Source: Diphasiastrum complanatum
Taxonomy: Eukaryota > Streptophyta > Lycopodiopsida > Lycopodiales > Lycopodiaceae
Reading direction: 5' to 3'
Assembly (NCBI GenBank): GCA_029204225.1
Contig: MU831964.1
Coordinates: 30,196-94,195, forward strand
DNA: 64,000 nt
The notes under the pieces were generated by a model that saw only the letters and a list, made by a program, of their open reading frames with translations, did not search any database and had not been told where the DNA came from. The first letter of the stretch is position 1; every line of letters starts with the position of its first letter. This document shows positions 22,496 to 34,220 of this stretch, one piece after another. The position numbers and the translations under genes are program-made.

Positions 22496-22660
22496 TCTTC
22501 TTCTTCTTCTTCTTCCTGTTCAGTATCATTATAATAATGCAATAACGCTCTCGCCACCATCGTCGTCATCGCTCCTCCTGCTTTCCTTTTCCTTTTCCTT
22601 TCCTTTCCTTTCCTTTCCTTTCCCTTTCTTTGTTCCTTTGATCAACTACCAGTACTACAG
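22496..22660 (-). repeat. Microsatellites in the 5' leader of the glycosyltransferase
   Basis: Plus strand (TTC)n at about 22498-22515 and (CTTTC/TTTCC)n at about 22580-22635, that is GAA and GGAAA repeats on the coding strand directly upstream of the start codon. Purine-rich leaders of this type are common in plants. A TATAAAAATATAG-like box on the minus strand near 22866-22880 could be the promoter. Confidence 0.6.
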
Positions 22661-24111
22661 ACCAAGAAGAGAAACGAACACTAGGCTCGGTCACTCGCCC
22701 CCTCCCTCCCTCTCTTTTTGGCTTTTTGGGTGGTGGGTCCTTGGGGATCTTGAGGCTGCTCAAGCTGCTTTGTGTCATTTGCCCACTTATGTCTCGTCAA
22801 CAAGAAAGCACCACATGGAGAAAGTATATTGACATTAATCCCACAAGCAAATTACCTTCTTTTCTATATTTTTATAAAGTGCATGGACATCAAAATCGTC
22901 ACCCAACTTAAAAGGTGTGGGGAACGGTTTGAGAATTAGCGCCAGCATGAGCAAGACTAGTCTACCTCCGTATGCATGCAAACTCATTTTACACCTTGTT
23001 ACAATTTTGTCCTATGCCTCGATTTGTGCTATCTGCTGAAAGAGCATAGGCACATGGCATGTTGTCGACCGTCGATATGCATTAAAATCAAGGGCTGTAG
23101 TTTCATGGTCCATAAATAGGAAGTCCATCAACCAGTTTGCCAAGAGGTGCATGCTACGGGCTAGCGATCACGTGGTTGATTTCTTTTCACGTAGAAAAGC
23201 AGCGGAGAACTGAACGTTTGTAACAAAGAAGTGAGCTTTTTAGTTTTCATAGAGAAGTAGTGGCATTAGGAGAAATATGGGCTCAAAGTGGTCCCTTTAA
23301 GAAGTTCGACTTTAGAGAGAGGTTACTTGAGAGAAAATGGAAAGCGGTACCGTTTGGTTGCCATTTGTTGAGTTTCCGGTAATGCCCTTATTCTGTGGTT
23401 AAAACTAGCTCTAACTTCAGGCATTAATTAATTAAGCGTGCTTGTATAAACAACAGTTGTGTCTGGGGCTGTAAATGTCCACCAATAATAATATTACAAC
23501 ATGGTACCCGAGCCGAAAAGTAATGAACGGTCTATCATTAAAGCCTAATGGTCACCAAATTTCGTACCTAGAGATACGATACATTTGTGAAGGTCAATCA
23601 TTTCCGAAGCTCCGCTCTACATAAGCACAAACGTGACCATAAAAAAAAACTTTATATTCAGGTTACGTTCAAATTTCACTCCCAAATATCGATTCAGCAC
23701 GCACAGGTACGACTCCTAGTCCTTGACTTGGCTGTTTGTGCATTGATTCAATATCCCAAAGGCTGAGTAAATACTTCTCTGGTACACAAAAGCCGCACGA
23801 GAATGCCAAGAACATTGTCACAAGATGCACTGCTTTTGCTACTTGCATGCAACTCCAAACACTGTTAACTCCAACTCTATATAAGCACAAACATGTACTT
23901 AAAAAAAACTTTACCTTCTGCTATCGAATACATCGCGCACGACCCGGATATTGCTTCAACGCGCACGACCTACGTACTGCAATCTCAATACTCTCACATG
24001 CGCTATCGACTACCGACTTTCATTTTCGGGATATCGGTTCAACGTGTGCCTCCTATACTGCCTCACTGCAGGTCTCTATACACACACGTTGATCCAATAC
24101 TAGGACAACGA
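22661..24111. other. Intergenic DNA with a diverged duplication
   Basis: No gene supported. Two related segments, about 23605-23700 and 23868-23965, share TCTAyATAAGCACAAACrTG followed by an A8-9 run and ACTTTA. They appear to be an old local duplication about 260 bp apart. The second includes a good TATATAAG box (23877-23886). Confidence 0.5.
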
Positions 24112-24327
24112 ATGGCCCGCACCAAGAAAACTGCTCGTCTTCATCTTGGCAGGGTTCCAATGCAAGCAGGCAGGGAAATCCACCACCACAACGCCCTCCA
24201 CCACCGCCTTCTAGGCCAAGGAGCAGACCGCATGACATGCCCGCCATGGTTGAAGGACATTCGGAGGCTACAGAAGACTAACAATCTTCTGATTCCTAAA
24301 GCTCACATCAAGCGATCAATCAGATAG
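24112..24327 (+). pseudogene. Histone H3/CENH3-like fragment
   Basis: A 71-residue frame starting MARTKKTAR, the H3 N-terminus (MARTKQTAR), and ending with DIRRLQKTNNLLIPKA, closely similar to the alpha-N helix region of H3 and especially of centromeric H3 (family form REIR..QK.TNLLIP). The stretch between is His-rich in this frame, but an overlapping frame gives a Pro/Arg/Ser-rich tail (PPPPQRPPPPPSRPRSRP). This suggests two compensating frameshifts within a CENH3-type tail. Everything after the first helix (the histone fold proper) is missing, with a stop at 24325. A TATATAAG box lies about 230 bp upstream. Either a decayed CENH3 copy or the first exons of one; a chance match to both ends is unlikely. 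Confidence 0.55.
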
Positions 24328-25014
24328 GTCACAAGAACGGAGAGGTATACCTAAGAATGACAAGTTCCTAAACTACATGGATTAGTTACCTACAATTCAT
24401 GAACATTGAATCCAAATTAACCTCAAGTGTACAATACAGACAACAAAGGAGTATTCAGGCAATAACGAAGGTCCAATCACAATAGTTTGTTCTGCCCAGT
24501 GGGATTATTGAAATTGCCAAATTTTGGCTGAGAAAGCCAAAAGAATTTCCGTCTGTCAAACACTGTTACAATTCGTCACAGATGGACACAATCTATTGGG
24601 CCACTTGGACTTGAAAGCGTGCAAAGTCATCAAAAGCATCTTGACAAAGGCCCATTTTGAGTTCTAATATCCCCTACTGAGAGCTGGATGTTGGCAGCAG
24701 AGGAGCGGAGTTTGCATGTTGTTTCTTTCATGTCTTTTGCCTACAAAGGCAGCGAAGCAGTCAGTTTTTTTCGTCCGCATACGAGAAGCTAAGTTGGTAG
24801 AGAAGTGTGCTTGCATTTGCACATGTGAGGTAGTTGGAGTAGTAATATGATCAACAGGCTTTCCAGTGTTATTCGTGTTGCTGCCACATCGATTATCAGT
24901 CTGTTCGTTGGCACACAAGCCAACAATTGGCTGCCAAGACAAGCAATCGGTTTGTAGTTATACCAACAATTAGTTCAGCTCGCAGTGAGCGAAGTTTTGG
25001 GAGTGGAGGTTTGT
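24328..25014. other. Unassigned DNA
   Basis: No gene or repeat recognised between the H3-like fragment and the gypsy integrase relic. Confidence 0.5.
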
Positions 25015-25660
25015 ATTGTCCATCACAAAAGTACCTCCCCTCGTAGTACCCCCCATACTACCCTCGATGTAATGGCTAAGTAGAATCCACTAATAAGGCC
25101 ATCTATAAGATTCTGACAAAATAGTTGAGACAAGTAGATCAGATTGGGAAATCAAGTTGTTCTCAACTATGTGGGCATATCGTACAACTCTCAAGATGGT
25201 CACTGGATGGGTCACACCCTTCCACCTCGTTTATGGTCAAGAGGCAGTAATGTCTGTTGAATTTTTAGTTCCTTCCTTGCGTGTCATGCAAGCTTTGTCT
25301 ATTGATCTATGCGAGAAAGTTGCAATCGAACAAGAGGTACAAAACATGCTTTTTTTGTTAGCCCAATTGTGCGAGACTCGTCTCATCTCGTATCATGCAC
25401 AATTAGTAAAGCCTAGCACGATCGTCACCTACATAATAAAGATATACATGAAGGTGATAAAATGCTTCTCTACACCTCAAAAAAGCACCCTGGAAAATTA
25501 AAATTCAAAAGTGAAGGACCATATGTAATCGATAAAGTCTTCCCAAATGGAATAGTCCAGTTAGAAACACTTGACGGAGTAATCCTCGACAATGTCATCA
25601 ATGGCAGTCGTCTACGCGGAACTACAAAAAGTTATTCTTTGTTGACCCCATTTAAAAAAA
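25015..25660 (+). pseudogene. Ty3/gypsy integrase C-terminal remnant
   Basis: Begins in the integrase core (YYPRCNG, then a stop, then VESTNKAIYKIL), continues after frameshifts as MWAYRTTLKM..G.TPFHLVYGQEAV, and ends with the GPY-type C-terminal module (KFKSEGPYVIDKVFPNG and VNGSRLR). Several frameshifts and stops make it a clear fossil. It is followed by an 18-A run at about 25654-25671. Confidence 0.85.
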
Positions 25661-26272
25661 AAAAAAAAAAAACATGCTCGTTCATTTATTCTTTATTTTT
25701 TTTAATTTTCATGTTCCCTTTGATGCTTACCTTTCTTTTATTTTAATTTTGAATTTTTTATTTTTATTTATTGTGTTCAAGGTCAACATCATCTAGTACA
25801 ACTTCAGAAATTAAGTTTTTTCACTTTTTAGAGTCAGTATTCATTTTGATATTCAGAGATGCCATTTTTGTTCATCCATAGACACATTTGGTCATTGAGA
25901 CCACAAGCCCAACTGACAACAAAATCTCAACTGGATGACACCCGATAGAAATCCTCGACCAGATGACATCTTGACCGGATGCCATCTCGACCGGATAAAA
26001 AACTCGACCGAGACTCCAACGAAGACATCTCGACCGAATCACAAGTTAAAAAAAACTCGACCGACTCAACAGTCCACCAAGCACTACACACCGAGCATAA
26101 AGAGGCCCAGAACGAAATCAGTCGCACCTCAGTGATGTGCAAGTTCTTGATGTTTTTGGCGAATGCTACTGGCAATTGTTGCACAAACAGCCTCTTTTCT
26201 GACGATTTGTTGTTCATGACAACTGCCCTTGATCACTGATTAACATAAGTGAACACCATCTCCAGCCATCCA
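25661..26272. other. Repeat-rich non-coding DNA
   Basis: Contains AT-rich DNA and, at 25925-26060, repeated CTCGACCGGATG-like words. Similar CGACCGA/TCGACCAA words recur near 26885-27055. No gene seen. Confidence 0.5.
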
Positions 26273-26841
26273 TCACGGATTCAGAGCGACATTATAAACC
26301 ATTTTCAAAAAACATCTAATGTGCTAGAGCTTGCACACTCAACAGATTGTCAAATCTTGCTAAGGCAAGACCGTTGAGGGATAGTGATACTGGAGCTTGC
26401 AATCACACTTTCTACTAGTACATTGCTGACAAGAAACATCATCATCCTATCAAAAAAACATTACTCCATGTTGTTCACACCCTATTCTTCCACAAAAACC
26501 AGTGACTCCAGATCAACCACGACCATCGACTAAGAGAGATGGTTAGAGAAAGGTTTGAACAAGTAAGAAGGTGTCTGCTTGGTCGTGGTTGATCTGGAGT
26601 CACTGGTTGATCTGGAGTTGACAGGTGTATAGGTCGTGTTTGAGCTGGAGGCATGGGTGTTTGTGGAGTAATGCTTTCTTGATAAGATGATGATGTTTCT
26701 TGTCAGTGGCGTACTAGAAGCAAGTGTGATTGCAAGCTCCAGTATCACTACCCCTCAGAGGTCTTGCCTTAGCAATTTTTTGAATGTAGAAAACTCTGGC
26801 ACATTAGGTTTTCTGTGAAAATGGTGCGCTCTGGATCCGTG
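26273..26841. repeat. Large imperfect foldback
   Basis: The left arm 26273-26525 is repeated in inverse orientation at 26581-26841, with a loop of about 55 bp. Shared words include CACGGATyCAGAGCG at the outer ends, TGCTAAGGCAAGAC, TAGTGATACTGGAGCTTGCA, GACAAGAAACATCATCATC, and CCAGTGACTCCAGATCAACC at the inner ends. The loop word AACAAGTAAGAAGGTGTCTG also has an inverted partner at 26890-26925. A transcript would form a long imperfect hairpin. Confidence 0.85.
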
Positions 26842-27136
26842 TTGGGTGGTTAGAGATTGTTAGAGATGTGTTGGGTGGTTCAAACCTTTCGACCAAGCAG
26901 ACATCTTCTTACTTGTTCAAACCTTGTTTTCAATCTGTCTAGACCGAACAGAGCTTCAGTACTTCGATCTATTTTGACCGAACAAACCTCAGTTTGTTAT
27001 ATTCAGTCTCGATCAAATAGCATTCCAAAACCTCCGCAGGTCTCAACCGAGCAACACTCCATACCATAGTAGATACAAACACTGTCTGCCATTTTCCCTT
27101 CCGGTTCTGGAGATCAACAATCTGAGAAAATAGACA

Positions 27137-27699
27137 TCACTATGGGCACACTTGGTACTATTGAGATGACTAATTGGTACCAAGAAGTACACCAGTTCCT
27201 CACCAAAATAGAATTCCAACTACCTCCTTTCACTGGTTATCAAAGCCTGTTCTTGTTACATCTTGCTTATGCCTAGTATAAGTAGACTCACAGATCTTTC
27301 CAATTCATATTACCTCCTACCAGGAGCATTGTGTTCGTCGTACCCATCTTTGGAGCTGACCTTCATGCACTTGGTTTTCCAAGAGGACTGAACACAGTCA
27401 GCAGAACTTTCAAAAAGATTGAATCAATGGCATATTTCAAGTTTATTGATCCATCAATGGACAAATGGAGGAACAAGGTCGGCTGGCTTATCGGCGCCAT
27501 CAACAATAAACAATTGGCTGCTGCTTGTGCATATATCACACGATATACACAATGTCATAGGTCCCTGATCAGGCGTATCCCTATGATCAGGCGTATCCCT
27601 ATGATGCTGTTCCATATGATGGCCGATTTCAGATTGCACAGTCAGAATCTCTATGATTGGGTCCAATTTGCGTCAAATTGCCTTCATGACTGCATCTGA
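27137..27699 (+). pseudogene. Unidentified decayed ORF
   Basis: A frame beginning MGTLGTIEMTNWYQEVHQ at about 27141, with two stops near 27276, then open from 27331 to 27699 (VFVVPIFGADLHALGFPRG, WRNKVGWLIGAINN). An 18-bp tandem duplication around 27575-27605 gives RRIPMIRRIPM. The composition is protein-like and the following 400 bp continue with a Lys/Pro/Ser-rich frame near 27870-28100, which could be a Gag-like tail. No family recognised. Confidence 0.35.
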
Positions 27700-28302
27700 A
27701 CCAAGAAAGCCACAACATACTTGGGCTATCTTCTGACGCGGACATCACATTGCAGCAACTCAATCACCATCCACACATGAGAGCAAATTTGCTATTAGCT
27801 GACAAAGCATGGGAGATATCTGCAGACCAGACAACCAAGTCTCCAACCAAGCTTGCGACACAAACAAGACAACACACAACCAACGTCTAAGAAGAGGAAA
27901 GCCCCATCCTCTCATACAAGGCCAGCAACAAAACAAGTCAAAACAAGCCAAGCAAAGCTTCACAACCAAGAAAGATGCCCACCTCGTTGACATCATAGAC
28001 AAAGGGCCTTTCTACAGACAAGTCATCGGCTCAACAGCAAGACGTCACCACACAAGTTCAAGCCCCACCAGCACGTCCACTACGGGCAAGGCCAAAGATG
28101 CAAATGACATGCCATGCCTCCCCGGATAAAACAGAGTCTGATGGTATGGAGTCTGACAAAGATTCACAAGACGATGACTCTACGTCGGATACACCTTCCA
28201 AACAACATTCGTCACCACCTCATGCAACAGATGGTGTAGATGGTACTCATGGTGCTAATACATCCATAGCTGTAGACACAGCCATTGCTTCACAAGTTAA
28301 TC
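27700..28302. other. Coding-like but unassigned DNA
   Basis: Short frames rich in Lys, Gln, Ser and Pro (for example KPHPLIQGQQQNKSKQAKQS near 27900) but no family motif. It ends at the truncated edge of the Copia2 LTR. Confidence 0.4.
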
Positions 28303-28804
28303 CCCTTAAAAAGTCAAAGATCTCTTTAATAGTTCAACTCTTTCGCTATTTTCGGGAAAGCCTTATGGAATTTTCTCTCTCTTTGCATTTTTTGAGAAAA
28401 TGCGAAAAGGGACAAAGGTGTTGAAAATAGTTAAACTGTTGAACTGTGACCAAGTTGACTTCTTCAAAAAATAATTGAACAGAAAAAGTCGAAGGTAAGT
28501 GTTGCAGTTTTCGGAAAAGTGCAAAAAATGCGAACTGCGACACTTAGTGTATTTTTGCAAACTGTTCAAAAATAATGTAAATCTGCATACTTGTTCTAAA
28601 TGCAAGTTTTGTGGAAGTCCTTGAAGATGGCCAAGTCTTCAATGACTTTAAATTATTAAACTTGACATCTAAACTTAAAAATTATGATGGGATTGGTTAC
28701 CCTTTGCTGGAGATCAACCGAAAGTCTGTTGTAGGCATCCTTCAAATAAATTGGTTGTCTAAGTTATGATTCCAAAGAGGCAACTGTGGGCTTAATTTCC
28801 CTTA
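28303..28804 (-). repeat. Copia2 3' LTR (truncated)
   Basis: Matches 50783-51240 in the same orientation, with indels. Read on the minus strand, the LTR starts at the right end (expected TGTTGGAAATTAAAC, here degraded) and runs left. A polypurine tract (AAGGGGGGAC on the minus strand, 28805-28814) abuts it. The left end lacks a CA terminus and seems truncated. Confidence 0.75.
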
Positions 28805-28814
28805 GTCCCCCCTT

Positions 28815-29214
28815 AAGGTCACGGTTGGTGCCTTGGTATCTTTGTCAGGTTCAACATGTTGAAGAACTTCTGGTGCTTGATCTTGGAAAGCACTTTGGTA
28901 AAGATGTCTGTGGCCATTTCTGTTGTGGAGCAGTATTGAAATATCACTTGCCTTGAGATAACTTTCTCCCGAATGAAATGATACTATGTGCTTGGATTTG
29001 CCATGAAATCCGGGATTCAATGACAGTGAAATACAGCTCAAGTTGTTACACAGAATGGTGGTAGCATTGATCTGAGTGTGATGTAAGTCGTGAAGTAATA
29101 ACCTTATTCATACAGCTTCTTTTGAAGCTCGGCATATTGCGATGTACTCTGTCTTTGTCGAAGAAAGCGCAACTGATTTTTGCTTCCATGAGTTCCACAA
29201 AATCGGTCCCCTTG
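28815..29214 (-). pseudogene. Copia2 RNase H, C-terminal half
   Basis: On the minus strand from 29214: GPILW, WKQKSVALSSTKTEYIA, then after a stop and frame changes CISLSLNPGFHGKSKHI and a decayed tail towards the polypurine tract. It is cut at 29214/29215 by the LTR of gypsy A. The missing N-terminal half lies at 47950-48486, now on the plus strand because of an inversion; the frame is continuous once the target duplication (CAAGG/CAGGG) is counted once. Confidence 0.88.
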
Positions 29215-29575
29215 TGTTACGAGCTCATGACCAGTGCCGAACCCTAGAGAACACAGATAGGTTAGATACCACAGTCAAGGTCGTGTCCAGCAGCGCACAC
29301 GACCAACAGGGCAAGACAATGTGAGTAGTGTGCCCCAGCACGGTCCATAGCTATGGCGGGCCTAACACAATCTAGGGACCCTGTCAGTAGGATAGGGCCC
29401 CCAGTTGGGTCCTGACGTGCAGTCGGCCACGTTAGTGCCACGTGGCCGACACTTGGCAGTTGCATGCTACCAGTTCTCACACTGGGCTAGGAGGGGCTTA
29501 CTCTATATCAGGGAGTAGGCAAGGTTGGGTGGATCAGTTAGTGTTTGTCCTACTGTGGCGTTAGGATCTATTACA
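29215..29575 (+). repeat. Gypsy A 5' LTR
   Basis: 361 bp from TGTTACGAGCTC to GGATCTATTACA, matching in inverse orientation 48487-48844 (358 bp). A CTCTATATCAGGG TATA region lies near 29500. The flank CCTTG before it pairs with CCCTG (one mismatch) at the other end. Confidence 0.92.
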
Positions 29576-29576
29576 C

Positions 29577-29589
29577 TGGTATCAGAGCC
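29577..29589 (+). promoter_or_regulatory. Gypsy A primer binding site
   Basis: TGGTATCAGAGCC, one base after the LTR end; complementary to initiator tRNA-Met. Confidence 0.92.
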
Positions 29590-30472
29590 ATCTCCATCTT
29601 TGGGAACAGGGAGAAAGTAGAGAGAGTGCTCAGAATCTCTTAAAAAAACTTTGGTAAATAAGAGAGACAGATCCAGCGTTGGAGGAGTAGCTTTCTATTG
29701 TGAAAATTTTTACATTGAATCATCTTTCTTACATTTGGAATATGAGTTAGATTTCTGAGACAGATCCATCGTTGTAGAGATAGCTATCTGACAAGACAAT
29801 TTCAGTATAATTCTGAGTCATCTGAGCAGAACTTCAAGGGGAAAGGATGGGCAGATCTATCGTTGTGTAGCTAGCCCTCAAATCTAAAATTGGTAGCAAG
29901 TTCTGAATAGATTAGAGTAAGTTCTAATCAGAAATAGAGTAGCAAGGTCAGCGCTGGACAGGGAGGTGAAAAAGTGAATTTTCATCCCTGATTTTTGGGA
30001 TTTCTCAGTAGTTTGAACTTCAAACTAATTTGCCACAGACCAACGACCTACCAACTGAGGTTAAATCAGAAATTCTAGCGAGTATTGGGCCGTAAATTTC
30101 AGAAAATTGGGCCAGACATGTTGCTGTCCAACCAACGAGGGCAAAGACATCAAATTTCCATATTTTCTTTTGCACTTTTTTGATTTTTACTCGATTTTTT
30201 GGAACCTCACAGCTGCAATCAGATCAACGAGCTACTATACTCAAGGAACCGAAAATTTTGATACCATTTTGGAGCCACAAACTGGGATTTTCCGGGACAA
30301 CAGGTTTGAAATTTTGGGTGGAAGAGCTAAGAGGGTTCCTCTTCATAATTTCTTTGGAAGTATAGTCCTCAGAAACAGCTAAGTCATCTTTCCTTTCCCT
30401 TGTACAGTTGTAAATTAGCCTTTTTGACTTTTTTTCATTAGAAGTTAAGGTACCTCTCTTTCAATTCCAAAG
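29590..30472 (+). other. Gypsy A leader
   Basis: Non-coding leader between primer site and gag. It holds a diverged tandem series, GATCCAGCGTTG (29670), GATCCATCGTTG (29764), GATCTATCGTTG (29852) and GGTCAGCGCTGG (29945), spaced about 90 bp apart. Confidence 0.6.
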
Positions 30473-31600
30473 ATGACCACTCCTCAGGGACCTGATCAAC
30501 CTCCGGAGAGAGGCTTCGACGAACTTGAAACAAAAGCCTTGGCCTATAGTAAAGGGAAAGAACCCATGGAAATGGAAGAACAGGAACAGTTCGCCGAAGA
30601 ACTCAACGAACTGGTTACCAAGGAGCAGTTTCTCCAGTTGGTAACAGAAGTGGATGAACTGAAGTTGGCATTAGCCAATTTCAAGTCCAGTGTGGATGAC
30701 TCGTTCGCTGAACTCAAGAGCTTGATTTTGAGTTTCGCGAAAGGAAGCCTTCCCTCCACTTCTCAGTTGTCCCCTCTGCACTTCCATCAGTTTCAGGTGA
30801 GACTTTATGGTCTCACCCCAGTGTCTTTAAAGATTTAAAGCCTCCTACTTTTAATGGGGAAGAGAAGGATAGAAATGCAGACATTCTACAAACCTTCCTC
30901 AACCAATGGAAGAACATTCATGCTCTTAAACAGACCCCTGACCATTTGCAAGCTATTGAGGCCAGTCTTTCCTTAGGGCCTATGGCCTATAAGTGGTGGT
31001 TAAATCTCTAGGAGACTAGGCAGACTCCCCGGTCATGGAAAGCTTTTGAAGAAGCCTTCCTAAGATAATTCCTACCTGAAAATGAACTTGATAGAGCCTG
31101 GGAAGCTTGGGAAAGAACAGTAATGGACAAGTCCCTCATCCAATATATCTCGCAGTATCGAGAAGCAATTTTAAAGATTAAAAATATGGATGATTATCAA
31201 AAAATCAGGGGATTTGTCTGTGGCCTCAAAGATGAATATAAAGTAGAGGTCCAAAGAAACTCGCCTACTACCCTTGAGCAAGCTCTCAGATATGCTCAAA
31301 TCTATGATGATTCAGTGGGTAGGAAGAGGGCGAGACAACAGCCACTTTTTGAGAAGCCTCCTCAGAAAGACTTTCAATTTAAAAAGAAAATTTTAAAAGA
31401 AAGAATCAAGATAAATTTAAAAGTGAAGCTCCTCAGAAACGCCCTTCACTCATACAGCCCTTAAAACCAGATGATTTTGAGAAAGCCAAACAAGAACGTT
31501 TGTGATTTGTGTGTATGGGCAAGGGACACACAGTCAAACAGTGTCCCAAGGGGCCTTTCACTAAAAAGGATAAGAAAGATAAGAAACAAGTTCATCTTGT
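30473..31600 (+). pseudogene. gag: Gypsy A Gag
   Basis: Starts MTTPQGPDQPPERG with an acidic coiled-coil-like N-terminus. A frameshift near 30800 leads into the retrotransposon Gag core (KPPTFNGEEKDRNAD, MAYKWWLNL, later LIQYISQYR and LEQALRYAQIYDD), with stops at about 31009 and 31066. A TGA at 31502-31504 replaces the first Cys of the zinc knuckle (then FVCMGKGHTVKQC). Nucleocapsid and Gag functions are therefore lost. Confidence 0.85.
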
Positions 31601-32075
31601 TCAAACTGTAAGTTTCCCCAGTGACTCGGCAGCTTCCGAGATCAAAGTGTATCATGAAGATCATGAACATTGTTGCCAGCTGACCTCTGCAATGCTAGCG
31701 AGACCCTTCAGCTTTGGGCCGCATGACCTAGTACGTATGCATGGGAAAGTTGGTAACCAGTCAGTAAGAGTTATGGTTGATGATGGGGCAACCCATAATT
31801 TCATCAACTACACCCTGGTTAAAAAGCTTAAACTACCAGAAGTACCTAGTCAACATAGGTACATAGTTTCATTAGCTAAGGGCCGGGTGAAGATAAAAAA
31901 AATATGGGAAACTATGGTGAGTAATTTGAATCTTGGTATTCAGGGGTACCAAGATGAAATAAACTTTCAGATAATGCACCTGAATCGCACAGATATTGTT
32001 CTTAGGAGAGATTGGCTCTACAGTTTAGGACCTTCCCTTCACAAAAACTATCAGGAGAACACCCTCAGCTTTTAG
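31601..32075 (+). pseudogene. Gypsy A protease
   Basis: Retropepsin domain with VMVDDGATHNFIN, where relatives have DSGA or DTGA, and DIVLRRDWL near the end (usual DIVLG.DWL). It lies in the frame that continues from the zinc knuckle (31509-32075) and ends in a TAG at 32073-32075. The active-site change and the stop both argue for loss of function. Confidence 0.85.
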
Positions 32076-32096
32076 CATAAAGACCAAGAGATCCAG

Positions 32097-33380
32097 TTGC
32101 ATGGGGAGCATGATATTCCCAATAGTCCTATGGTTTGCAGTTTAGAGCTCTGCCAACTAATCGGAGATGAAGACCATCGGGTATTCTTATGTGACTTTCA
32201 GTTTATTCCTGAAGTTTCTATTTCCAGTTCTATACAGCAGAAAATCAGTAAATTAGAAACTTTATTGTCTAAATTTAAAGATGTTTTTCCTGAAGACTTG
32301 CCACATGGTTTACCACCTAGCAGAGAGGCAGATCATGTAATAAACCTAGTACCAGGTACAACACTTGTTTCTAAACCTCCGTATCGGGTCAGCCGAACAG
32401 AGGATGAAGAAATAACTAGGCAGTTAACAGATTATCTTGGAAAAGGCCAAATTCAGACCAGTAGTTCACCATGGGCCTCACCAGTCCTATTGGTGAAAAA
32501 GAAAGAGGGGTCTACGCGTCTTTGCGTAGATTACAGAGCCCTCAATAAAGTCACAATTAAGAATAAGTACTCTATGCCTCGGGCAGACGAGTTGTTTGAT
32601 CAACTCGACGGGGCTAAGTTTTTCAGTAAAATAGACCTCAGATCGGGATATCATCAAGTTTGTATAAAGTCGGAAGATGTCTCAAAAACAGCTTTTAGGA
32701 CTCGTCACGGTCATTATGAGTTTAAGGTAATGCCATTTGGGCTCACAAATGGTCCAGCTACCTTTATGACCTTGATGAACAGTGTCCTCAGACCATATTT
32801 GGGTAAGTTTGTAGTCGTATTTTTAGATGACATCCTCGTCTACAATAAAACAAGGAAGGAGCATCTAAAACACCTTAGAAAGGTGTTTCGACTGCTTAGA
32901 AAGCATAAGCTTTATGCTAAACAATCCAAGTCTGAATTCTTCGTTGAAGAAGTAGCATATTTGGGTCACATTATCTCATCAGATGGGATTAAGATGGACC
33001 CAAATAAGGTTAAAGCCATACTCAGTTGGCTGAGACCTCAGAATATTTTGGAACTTCAGATCTTTCTTGGTTTGGCGGGATATTACAGACGATTTGTCAA
33101 AGAATATGCTTAGATAGCAATTTCCATGACAAATCTTCTTAAGGGGAAGGGAAAGGAGTTCATTTGGGAGTCCGCACAGCAGGAGAGCTTTGATGCTCTC
33201 AAAACAGCCTTAGCTACAGCACCAGTTTTCAAAGTTGTCAACCCCAATCAACCATTTGTGGTCGAAACAGATGCTAGCGACTTTGCAGTTGGTGCTGTAC
33301 TGACTCAGGGTGGACGACCAGTTGCGTTCGAGAGTAAAGAACTCGAGCCAGTTCAAACTAGGTACAGTGCCTATGAAAAG
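32097..33380 (+). pseudogene. Gypsy A reverse transcriptase and start of RNase H
   Basis: RT motifs in order: [62 protein letters not shown] and the FLDD catalytic box. An in-frame TAG at 33111 interrupts the connection; RNase H then begins (VETDASDFAVGAVL, RPVAFESKEL) and is cut at 33380 in TRYSAYEK by element X. It resumes at 38732. Confidence 0.93.
33376..33380 (+). repeat. Target duplication of element X (left)
   Basis: AAAAG, repeated at 38727-38731 on the other side of the insertion. Confidence 0.93.
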
Positions 33381-34211
33381 TGTTCAAAAAGTACAAAAAG
33401 GACCAAGAGTGGATCCTAATCTGATCCTCAAGAGAGATTGGTCGTCAGATTACTTGATCTATCAATCTACTTGAGATTAAGATCAATCTAGATCAATTCT
33501 AGACACAAAATCCTAATAAGAACAATCATTAATTGAAGGTAGGTGTACTTTTTGGTTTCACACGTGTGAAACACTGTCTGAGTACGGACTCCAACCTAAA
33601 AATCAAGTACTCATTGATAGAACCTCAAAACAATCAAAACAAATGTAGACAAATGGAGAGAATCACTCAAAATTGCTTCCAAAACCAAGATTGGTGTCTC
33701 ACATTGATTATGGCCAAATGTGGCTCTATATAATAATAAGTGGGAGCTCGTGGTACTGATCATCCCTCTGATCCCACATGTGTGAAGGTGCTTTGTCATA
33801 TGATGATTCATCATGCAAAACTGACACTTGGACAAAACCTTCTATTTTGAGCACTTATGGTCCATTTTTCTTCTATATGGAGATCTACTTGGAAATCTTC
33901 TAGAAGTCAAAATTTGCCTACTTCAGCTTATTCCACACATGTGAGCTGTCCTCTACACATGTGATATGACACCTAACCAAAGGATGTGGCTCATGCAATC
34001 AATAGATTGATGCCATGTGTCATATGTCTAGAAAACTAGTTTTTGGCCTTTTTAGCCACTAGAACTTGAATTAAATCATATGTACAACCTGTATGATTAT
34101 GGTACATGACAAGTACATTATTTTCAAACGTGGGAACAGGCTCCACACATGTGTGTTTACGTATATACAAGATTTTTGGCCTCTACCAAGCTTATTTTTG
34201 CATTTTTCACA
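33381..34211 (-). repeat. Element X copy 2, 3' LTR
   Basis: 831 bp; on the minus strand TGTGAAAAATGC...TTTTTGAACA. It contains the 18-bp palindrome GTTTCACACGTGTGAAAC at 33555-33572 and several CACATGTG sites. Confidence 0.95.
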
Positions 34212-34220
34212 CTCCTCCTC
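34212..34220 (-). promoter_or_regulatory. Element X copy 2 polypurine tract
   Basis: GAGGAGGAG on the minus strand, abutting the 3' LTR. Confidence 0.88.

Noticed and set aside
22131-22832. 233-residue plus-strand ORF over the glycosyltransferase start
   Set aside because: Antisense shadow of exon 1 extended through microsatellites; Ser/Leu/Phe-rich low complexity.
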